Below are positions 57,824-64,000 of a stretch of 64,000 bases of DNA, piece after piece. Below the pieces are notes generated by a model. That model saw nothing but the letters and a program-made list of their open reading frames with translations, made no database searches and had not been told where the DNA came from. The DNA lies in contig NZ_JACCKA010000091.1 in assembly GCF_013425525.1 (NCBI RefSeq), positions 24,881 to 88,880 of the forward strand. The letters run 5' to 3'. The stretch is from Luteimonas salinisoli. Its GTDB lineage: Bacteria > Pseudomonadota > Gammaproteobacteria > Xanthomonadales > Xanthomonadaceae. The translations under genes and the position numbers were made by a program. The first letter of the stretch is position 1. The number at the start of each line of letters is the position of its first letter.

Positions 57824-58878
57824 GCGCCCTCGACTGGTCCTGGCTGCCGTTCGGCCTGGATGGCTTCGCCTGGCCCTGGCTGCTGCTCGCACTGCCGCTG
57901 CCGTGGCTGCTGCGCAGCCTGCTGCCGCCGGCGCGTGCCCCGGGCGCGGCGCTGCGGGTGCCGTTCTTCGAACGCCTGCGCGCGATCGGGCTGGCGCGGG
58001 GCCCCGCACGCGGCAGCGGCGGCCCGGCGCTATGGCTGGGCGCGCTGGCCTGGGCGCTGCTTTGCGTCGCCGCCGCGCGCCCGCAGCAGGCCGGCGAGCC
58101 GTTGCGGCCGCCGCAGGCCGGCCGCGACCTGATGCTGGCGGTGGACCTGTCGGGCAGCATGGCCGAAGAGGACATGGTGCTGGGCGGCCGGATCGTCGAC
58201 CGGCTCACCGCGGCCAAGGCGGTGATCGCCGATTTTCTCGACCAGCGCGCCGGCGACCGCGTCGGCCTGCTGGTGTTCGGGCGCCGTGCCTACGCGGTGG
58301 CGCCACTCACCCTCGATCGCGACAGCGTGCGCGAGCAGCTGCTCGACAGCGTGGTGGGCCTGGCCGGGCGCGAGACCGCGATCGGCGACGCGATCGGCCT
58401 GGCGGTCAAGCGGATGCGGGCGCAGGACGACGCCGATGGCGATGCCCCGCGGGTGCTGATTCTGCTCACCGACGGGGTCAACACCGCCGGCCTGCTCGAG
58501 CCGGTCAAGGCCGCCGAGCTGGCGCGCGAGGCCGGGGTGCGCATCCACACCATCGCTTTCGGCGGCGAGGGGGGGGTGTCGATGTTCGGCTTCCGCGTGC
58601 AGACGCCCGGTGGCGGCGAGGAGATCGACGAGGACACGCTGCGGCGCATCTCCGCGATGACCGGCGGCCGGATGTTCCGCGCCCGCGACACCGCCGGACT
58701 CGCGGGCATCTATGCCGAGATCGATCGCCTGGAGCCGGTGGAGCGGCCGGCGCAGGCGCTGCGCCCGCGTGTCGAGCGCTACCACTGGCCGCTGGCGGTG
58801 GCGCTGTTGCTGGGGTTCGACGCGCTGCTGCTGGCGGGTTGGTCGCGCCGGTCGAGATCCGCGGGGGCGCCGGCGTGA
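57820..58878 (+). CDS. VWA domain protein (BatA-like)
   Basis: A 352-residue membrane protein. Two N-terminal hydrophobic segments (about 14-38 and 68-86) are followed by a periplasm- or cytoplasm-facing von Willebrand A domain with an intact MIDAS: MLAVDLSGSMAEEDMV (DxSxS), FGRRAYAVAPLTLDR, and LLTDGVNTAG (TDG). A C-terminal transmembrane helix is near residues 325-345. The BatA/BatB pair belongs to the Bacteroides aerotolerance set. The chosen start is GTG (57820), overlapping the upstream stop; an ATG at 57802 is the alternative. Its stop overlaps the BatB start. Confidence 0.9.
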   Translation: MSALDWSWLPFGLDGFAWPWLLLALPLPWLLRSLLPPARAPGAALRVPFFERLRAIGLARGPARGSGGPALWLGALAWALLCVAAARPQQAGEPLRPPQAGRDLMLAVDLSGSMAEEDMVLGGRIVDRLTAAKAVIADFLDQRAGDRVGLLVFGRRAYAVAPLTLDRDSVREQLLDSVVGLAGRETAIGDAIGLAVKRMRAQDDADGDAPRVLILLTDGVNTAGLLEPVKAAELAREAGVRIHTIAFGGEGGVSMFGFRVQTPGGGEEIDEDTLRRISAMTGGRMFRARDTAGLAGIYAEIDRLEPVERPAQALRPRVERYHWPLAVALLLGFDALLLAGWSRRSRSAGAPA

Positions 58879-60635
58879 GCGGCCTGCTCGGGCAGCTGGA
58901 GTTTCTCCGCCCACACTGGCTTTGGGTGTTCGCGGCGCTGCCCTTCCTTGCCTGGTGGTGGCGGGCACGGCGGCGCGCGCGAAGCGCCTGGAGCGAGAGC
59001 GTCGATCCGCACCTGCTGGCGCACCTGATCGAAGCGCGCGGCGCCAGGCGCGGGGCGCCGGGACCGGCCCTCGCACTGCTCGCGTTCGTGCTGGCGGCAC
59101 TGGCACTGGCCGGGCCGAGCTGGCGCCTGGGCACCCAACCGCTATGGGAGCAGGGCACGCCGCTGGTGATCGCCGTGGACCTTTCCAGCGCCTCCCTGGC
59201 CGACGACCTGCCGCCGACGCGGCTGCTGCGGGCCCGCGCCAAGGTCGACGCGCTGCTGCGGGCCCGCGCCGGGGGGCAGGTCGGGCTGGTGGCGTTCGCC
59301 GACGATGCCTTCACGGTCGCGCCGCTGACCGCCGACGCGGCCAACGTGGCGCTGTTCGTCGATGCGCTGGCGCCGGACATCATGCCGGTGGACGGCCACC
59401 GGCCCGCCCGCGCGATCGAGCGGGCGGCGCGGTTGCTGCGCCGGGCCGGATTCGACCGTGGCGACATCCTGCTGCTGACCGGCGACGCCGATGCGGCGGC
59501 GCGCCGCGCGGCCGCATCGGCCGCGGGCGACGGCTACCGGGTGTCGGTGCTCGGCCTCGGCAGTGCGCGCGGCGGCGACTATCGCGACACCGCGGGGCGG
59601 GTGCGCGCGGCTCGGCTGGATGCGGCCGCGTTGCGCGCGCTCGCCGCCGCCGGCGGCGGCGCCTATGCCGAGATCGCCGCGGGCGACCAGGACCTGCGTG
59701 CGCTCGGCGTGCTCGAGGCCACCGCTGTCGCCGGCATCGACCGCGGCGGGCGCGCCGGCGTCCGGCTCGACGAGGGCTACTGGCTGCTGCTGCCGCTGCT
59801 GCTGCTGGCGGCGTTGGCCTTCCGTCGCGGCGGGATGCTGGGCGCTGTGCTGCTGTGCCTGTGGCTCCCGCTGTCGCCCGTGCAGGCGCAGCAGGCGCAG
59901 GAGCGGGAGGCGGCGGCGGAACGGGAACCCGCAGAGGACCTTATCGGCGGTGGCCTCTGGCGGCGGGCGGACCAGGCCGCGCACGCGCGCATGCGCCGCG
60001 CCATCGAGGCCTTCCGTAGCGACGACTTCGCGGCCGCCGAACGCGCCTGGCGGGAGCTGCCCGGCGCCGAGGCCGCGTACAATCGAGGCAACGCGCTCGC
60101 GAAGGCCGGCCGCTACGAGGAGGCCATCGCCGCCTACGACCGTGCCTTGGCGCTGCGGCCCGGCATGGAGGATGCGGTGGCCAACCGCGCCGCGGTCGAG
60201 GCGGCGATGCAGCGGCAGCCGCCCTCCGGCCCGCGCGCCGACGCCGCCGGCGAGCCGCGCGAGGGCCAGCCGCCGCAGGCGCCGCAGGAAGGGTCGCCGC
60301 CACCGGAGGACGAGCCGGGCGGCGACACCCCGGGCAAGGGGGAAGGGTCGGGCGATGAGCAGCAGGATGCCGAGCCGCCGCCGCAGCCGACCGATGCCCA
60401 GGCGCAGGAAGACGCCGATGCCGCGCAGCGCGAGCGCATGCGCCGCCAGCTGCAGGCCGAGGACCCCGGCGAAGACGACCAGAGCGCGGCGGCCGCGGCG
60501 GAGACCAGCGAGGAGCGCGAGCTGCGCGAGGCCAACGAAGCCTGGCTGCGGCGCATCCCCGACGACCCGGGCGGCCTGCTGCGCGCCAAGTTCCAGCTGG
60601 AACACGAGCGCCGCCGCCGCGGTGGTGCAGACTGA
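58875..60635 (+). CDS. VWA/TPR fusion protein (BatB-BatC-like)
   Basis: A 586-residue protein that fuses BatB and BatC roles. There are N-terminal hydrophobic segments (about 12-30 and 62-78), a VWA domain (about 90-270), a membrane helix (about 300-315), TPR repeats (EAAYNRGNALAKAGRYEEAIAAYDRALALRPGMEDAVANRA, about 395-435) and a Pro/Gln/Glu-rich low-complexity stretch (about 445-560). The MIDAS is not DxSxS but DLSSAS, and the later TDG is TGD, so metal binding is questionable. GTG start (58875) overlaps the BatA stop. It precedes batD by 4 bases. Confidence 0.88.
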   Translation: MSGLLGQLEFLRPHWLWVFAALPFLAWWWRARRRARSAWSESVDPHLLAHLIEARGARRGAPGPALALLAFVLAALALAGPSWRLGTQPLWEQGTPLVIAVDLSSASLADDLPPTRLLRARAKVDALLRARAGGQVGLVAFADDAFTVAPLTADAANVALFVDALAPDIMPVDGHRPARAIERAARLLRRAGFDRGDILLLTGDADAAARRAAASAAGDGYRVSVLGLGSARGGDYRDTAGRVRAARLDAAALRALAAAGGGAYAEIAAGDQDLRALGVLEATAVAGIDRGGRAGVRLDEGYWLLLPLLLLAALAFRRGGMLGAVLLCLWLPLSPVQAQQAQEREAAAEREPAEDLIGGGLWRRADQAAHARMRRAIEAFRSDDFAAAERAWRELPGAEAAYNRGNALAKAGRYEEAIAAYDRALALRPGMEDAVANRAAVEAAMQRQPPSGPRADAAGEPREGQPPQAPQEGSPPPEDEPGGDTPGKGEGSGDEQQDAEPPPQPTDAQAQEDADAAQRERMRRQLQAEDPGEDDQSAAAAAETSEERELREANEAWLRRIPDDPGGLLRAKFQLEHERRRRGGAD

Positions 60636-60639
60636 ACCG

Positions 60640-62352
60640 ATGGCGAAACGATTCCGGTTTTCCCTGGCGATCCTGTGGCTGCTGCTCGCGCTGCCGGCCG
60701 CGGCATGGGCGGAGACCCGCGCCTGGCTCGACCGCGACCGCATTGAGGCCGGCGAGACCGCGACGCTCAACATCGAGACCGACCAGGGCGGCGTCGGCGT
60801 GCCCGACTGGTCGCCGCTGGACGCCGATTTCGCGGTCAGCGGCCATACCAGCAGCCGCCGGGTCGAGAGCGTCGGCGGCCGCGCGCGCGCGCGCGTGCTG
60901 TTCGCGGTGGCGCTGCAGCCGCGCCGGGAAGGGCTGCTCACCGTGCCGGCGCTGCGGGTCGGCAACGAGCGCACGGCGCCGCTGACGCTCACCGTCGCGC
61001 CCGCGAGCACCGCGCCGGCCCGCGCCGGCGCGTCGGCCTTCATCGAGGCCGAGGCGGACGGCAGCGAGGCCTACGTACAGCAGGCGATCGGCTACGTGCT
61101 GCGGCTGTACTACGCCACACCGCTGGTGTCGGGCCAGCTGGTACAGCCGCAGCCCGAAGGCGCCTCGCTGCAGCGCCTGGGTAACGACCTGCAATACAGC
61201 CGCGATATCGACGGCCGCCGCTATACCGTGGTGGAGCGGCGTTTCCTGCTGGTGCCCGAGCGCAGCGGCACGCTGACGGTGCCCGGGGCGCAGTTCACCG
61301 GGCGCGGCAGCGGCAGCTTCTTCGACGATGTCTTCGGCAGCGGCCCGCGCCAGCTGCGCGCCAACGGCGCCCCGCGCTTCATCGAGGTGCGCCCGGTGCC
61401 GGATGGCGCGCCGCGGCCGTGGCTGCCGCTGCGCGGCCTGGAGTTGCGCTACCTGGAGGCGCCGCAGTCGGCGCGCGCGGGCGAGGCGGTCACCTTCGTG
61501 GTGGAGCTGACCGCCGATGGCGCCACCGCGGCGCAGCTGGCCGGGCCGGAGCTGGGCGTCGACGGCGACGCCGAGGTGTTCGCCGAGCCTGCCGAGACCG
61601 AGGAGCATTTCGAGCGCGGCCGACCGCAGGTGAGGATGACCCGGCGCTTCTCGATCGTCCCCACCCGGGCAGGGCCGCTGGTGGTCCGGGGCCCGCGCCT
61701 GCCGTGGTGGGATGCGCGCGCCGGGCGCGAGCGCGTTGCGTCGCTTCCCGACGTGGCGATCGAGATCGCGCCGGGCGCGGCGGCGCAGCCCGTCCCGGCC
61801 GATTCGGCCGATCCGGACCCGCCCGCCGCCGGCGAGCGCTGGATCAGGGTGCCCGGGGTGCAGGGCGAGGTGCATCCCTGGGCGCTGCTGGCCGTGGTGT
61901 TCGCGCTGTTGTGGCTGGTCACGCTGGCCTGGGGCCTGGAGCGGCGCCGGTCGCCGCAGGGCGGGCCGACAGGCGCCGCGGCCCCTGCGCAGCGCGGCAG
62001 CGACGCCCGGTCCGAAGGCGCGCGGCTGCGGCAGTTGCGGATGGCGCTGGACACCGGGGACCTCGGCGAGGTCGCCGACGCGCTGTGCGCGCTGGCGGTG
62101 CCGCCCGCCTCCGGCATCGACGCGCTGCGCGCACGGCTGGCGGCACCCGCGCAGCTGGCGGCCCTGGATGCGCTGGAACGCGCGCGCTGGGCCGGTGGCG
62201 ACCCGGCGGCCGCCCGTGCCGCGGTGCGCGAAGCGTTCGCCAGCGGCCCGTCCTGGCAGCCGCGCCCGGCCACGGGCGCGCGTCCGCCGCTGCCGCCGCT
62301 CTATCCGGAGCAGGGTGCACCCGATCCGCACCCGCAAGATCGGGGCCGGTGA
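60640..62352 (+). CDS. BatD family protein
   Basis: A 570-residue exported membrane protein. A signal peptide (AILWLLLALPAAAWA|ET) is followed by beta-rich immunoglobulin-like domains (LDRDRIEAGETATLNIETDQ; YTVVERRFLLVPERSGTLTVPGAQFTG), a transmembrane helix (about 410-428; ALLAVVFALLWLVTLAWGL) and a cytoplasmic helical tail. The BatD architecture is clear. The final gene of the Bat operon. The ATG lies 4 bases after the BatB stop. The symporter gene is 43 bases beyond, and may be separately transcribed. Confidence 0.9.
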   Translation: MAKRFRFSLAILWLLLALPAAAWAETRAWLDRDRIEAGETATLNIETDQGGVGVPDWSPLDADFAVSGHTSSRRVESVGGRARARVLFAVALQPRREGLLTVPALRVGNERTAPLTLTVAPASTAPARAGASAFIEAEADGSEAYVQQAIGYVLRLYYATPLVSGQLVQPQPEGASLQRLGNDLQYSRDIDGRRYTVVERRFLLVPERSGTLTVPGAQFTGRGSGSFFDDVFGSGPRQLRANGAPRFIEVRPVPDGAPRPWLPLRGLELRYLEAPQSARAGEAVTFVVELTADGATAAQLAGPELGVDGDAEVFAEPAETEEHFERGRPQVRMTRRFSIVPTRAGPLVVRGPRLPWWDARAGRERVASLPDVAIEIAPGAAAQPVPADSADPDPPAAGERWIRVPGVQGEVHPWALLAVVFALLWLVTLAWGLERRRSPQGGPTGAAAPAQRGSDARSEGARLRQLRMALDTGDLGEVADALCALAVPPASGIDALRARLAAPAQLAALDALERARWAGGDPAAARAAVREAFASGPSWQPRPATGARPPLPPLYPEQGAPDPHPQDRGR

Positions 62353-62395
62353 CCGCTTTGCTAAGCTGCGCCGGACTCCCGCGGAGCCTTCCTGG

Positions 62396-63700
62396 ATGAC
62401 CGAGACCCCCGTGGCCGCCCGGCCGGGCATGGCGCTGCATACCAAGATGCTGATCGGCTTCGCCGTCGGCGTGGCTGCCGGCATCGCCGCCAACCTGCTC
62501 TTCGCGGACGCACCCTGGCTCGAGGCGCTGATCGCCTACGTCACCGACCCCATCGGGCAGCTGTTCCTCCGCCTGCTGTTCATGCTGGTCATGCCGCTGG
62601 TGTTCTCGGCGCTGGTGTTGGGGGTCGTGGAAATCGGCGATCCTCGCGCGCTCGGGCGCATCGGTACCAAGACCCTGCTGTGGGTGCTCGCGGTGACCAC
62701 GATCGCGGTGAGCATCGGCCTGCTGATGGTGAACCTGATCCAGCCGGGCACGGGGTTGCCTCCGGAGGTGGGGGAAGGACTGCTCGCCGCGTCGTCGGAC
62801 CGCGCTGCGGAAATCGCCACCGCGCGCGAGGGAGTATCCGGAATCCAGATCCTGCTCAACATCGTGCCCCGCAACCCGGTGGAGGCGGCCGCCAACGGCG
62901 ACCTGATCGCGGTGATGTTCTTTGCGCTGATGTTCGGCGTTGCCGCCACCGTGATCCGCAGCCGGAGCACCCGCAGCTTCGTGGATGCGGTGCAGGGGAT
63001 CTACGACATCTGTCTGAAGCTGATCGGCTGGGTGATCGCGCTGGCGCCCTACGCCGTGGCTGCGCTGCTGTTCTCGATCACCGCAAAGCTCGGCTTCGAT
63101 GTGCTGGTGCAACTGGCGCGCTTCGTCGGCACGGTGCTGGCGGCGCTGGCGATCCACTTCTTCGTGGTGTTCCCGCTGCTGCTGCGCCTGTTCGGCGGCA
63201 TGGGCCCGCTCGCGTTCCTGCGTGGCGCCCAACCGGCCCTGCTGACCGCATTCTCGACGTCGTCTTCGAGCGCGACGCTGCCGACCACGCTGAAGGTGAC
63301 GGTCGACAATCTCGGCGTGCCAAGCCGGGTGGCGCGCTTCGTCTGCACTCTGGGCGCCACCGCCAACATGAACGGCACAGCCCTGTTCGAGGGCATCACG
63401 GTGCTGTTCCTGGCGCAGTTCTTCGGCGTCGAGCTGACGATCGCTCAGCAGGTGATGATCCTGGTGTTGTGCATCTTCGGCTCGATCGGCGCCGCCGGCG
63501 TCCCCGGGGGCTCGCTACCGGTGATCGCGATGATCCTGGCGATGTTCGGCATCCCGCCCGAGGGCATCGGCCTGATCCTCGGGGTCGACCGGCTGCTCGA
63601 CATGTGCCGCACCGTGGTCAACGTCGGCGGCGACATGGCCGGCTCGGTAGTGATCGGCCGCAGCGAAGGCAAGGCGGAGTCCCTGCAGCAGGCGGCCTGA
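62396..63700 (+). CDS. Dicarboxylate/amino acid:cation symporter (DAACS)
   Basis: A 434-residue inner-membrane symporter. Helices run throughout. The hairpin serine-rich motif is AFSTSSSSATLPTT (residues about 285-298), followed by ATANMNGTALFEGI (NMxGT, substrate and sodium site) and the C-terminal GGSLPVIAMILAMFGIPPEGIGLILGVDRLLDMCRTVVNVGGD. This is the glutamate/aspartate/C4-dicarboxylate transporter fold. Whether it prefers glutamate or C4-dicarboxylates is unknown. It follows batD in the same direction. Confidence 0.94.
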   Translation: MTETPVAARPGMALHTKMLIGFAVGVAAGIAANLLFADAPWLEALIAYVTDPIGQLFLRLLFMLVMPLVFSALVLGVVEIGDPRALGRIGTKTLLWVLAVTTIAVSIGLLMVNLIQPGTGLPPEVGEGLLAASSDRAAEIATAREGVSGIQILLNIVPRNPVEAAANGDLIAVMFFALMFGVAATVIRSRSTRSFVDAVQGIYDICLKLIGWVIALAPYAVAALLFSITAKLGFDVLVQLARFVGTVLAALAIHFFVVFPLLLRLFGGMGPLAFLRGAQPALLTAFSTSSSSATLPTTLKVTVDNLGVPSRVARFVCTLGATANMNGTALFEGITVLFLAQFFGVELTIAQQVMILVLCIFGSIGAAGVPGGSLPVIAMILAMFGIPPEGIGLILGVDRLLDMCRTVVNVGGDMAGSVVIGRSEGKAESLQQAA

Positions 63701-64000
63701 ACGCCGTTTTGCAAGAAGTTCGCGCTGGCAGTTCAAGTCTCGGTGCTCGGCAGCCGCTGTCTGCGAAACCGCCCAACGCGGGAGCGGAAACGTCGCACCA
63801 GTTGTCTGTGGCTCGAAGAGCGGCTTCGGTCGATCGCACGGGGCGTGAGCCGCGCCGGCGGGCGTCAGGCAGTGCCCGCCGTCGAAACTGATCCATCACC
63901 GTCGCCACGGGGCTATGCCAATGCGTAGCCGCGTCCGGCAGATGGCTCCTTGGGGGAGCGCCTTCGATCGACCGCGTGGGCGTGAGCCGCGCCGGGGGGG
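63701..64000. repeat. Non-coding end of the window with a direct repeat
   Basis: No gene is seen after the symporter. Two copies of a word of about 45 bases occur: 63816-63858 (GAAGAGCGGCTTCGGTCGAT...CGTGAGCCGCGCCGG) and 63953-63996 (GGGGAGCGCCTTCGATCGAC...CGTGAGCCGCGCCGG). They share the AGCGGCTT...GTGAGCCGC type of inverted core seen in REP elements of Xanthomonadaceae. The second is cut by the window edge. Confidence 0.65.

Overview
The window is a high-GC stretch of a gammaproteobacterial chromosome, most likely a member of the Xanthomonadaceae (Lysobacteraceae; Lysobacter, Luteimonas or a close relative). The signs are the strong G/C preference at third codon positions, the rRNA operon order 16S-tRNA-Ala-tRNA-Ile-23S-5S, GTAG-type palindromic repeats like those described in Stenotrophomonas, short-heptad palindromes between genes, and familiar neighbourhoods: rph/yicC-gmk-rpoZ-spoT, ygfB-pepP, zapA-6S RNA-5-FTHF cyclo-ligase, and mrcA/pilMNOPQ. 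Genus cannot be fixed by eye. Almost everything is core chromosome; there is no prophage, transposase, integrase or CRISPR array.

Layout. 1-9.5 kb: the 3' end of mpl, a LON-domain protein, a DedA-PAP2-LssY membrane fusion, a RIO-like kinase, an SDR, an ion channel, an ArgD-type aminotransferase and a Fur-box-preceded TonB-dependent receptor. 9.5-15.2 kb: a GTAG repeat array, then thiE-hemL-HAD-(metB-like) on the minus strand, rubredoxin, a SirB1/TPR protein and a DUF192 protein. 15.2-21.1 kb: one complete rRNA operon with two promoters and a terminator. 21.2-26.9 kb: rpiA, EVE-domain gene, 5-FTHF cyclo-ligase, 6S RNA, zapA, a zapB-like gene and a PAS-GGDEF-EAL gene. 26.3-33.6 kb: ygfB-pepP, pepQ, a PilZ/DUF1631 pair and hemW. 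33.6-42.6 kb: an ABM-fold protein, rdgB, rph, and then yicC-gmk-rpoZ-spoT-ridA-recG. 42.8-49.7 kb: nucleoside hydrolase, type-B L31, gltA, two uncharacterised genes and mrcA. 49.9-54.8 kb: pilMNOPQ, the type IV pilus alignment/secretin operon. 55.3-62.4 kb: a moxR-DUF58-DUF4381-VWA-VWA/TPR-BatD (Bat) operon, followed by a dicarboxylate symporter.

How genes work together. Several units are tightly coupled by ATGA, GTGA or TGATG overlaps: hemL/HAD, 5-FCL/EVE, zapB-like/zapA, DUF1631/PilZ, pilM/N/O/P, gltA/membrane protein, and the Bat operon. Cyclic di-GMP (GGDEF-EAL, PilZ) and pilus assembly (pilM-Q) are both represented, which fits a twitching, surface-associated bacterium.

No wholly new multi-gene system is evident. 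The most unusual items are: four intergenic heptad-repeat palindromes whose right arms lie just in front of the next start codon; a DedA-PAP2 fusion lacking the PAP2 motif-2 histidine; a GTAG repeat that supplies a gene's stop codon; a BatB-like VWA protein with an altered MIDAS; an ABM-fold protein overlapping both rdgB and hemW; and an unexplained island with partly coding-like composition between two hairpins after pilQ.
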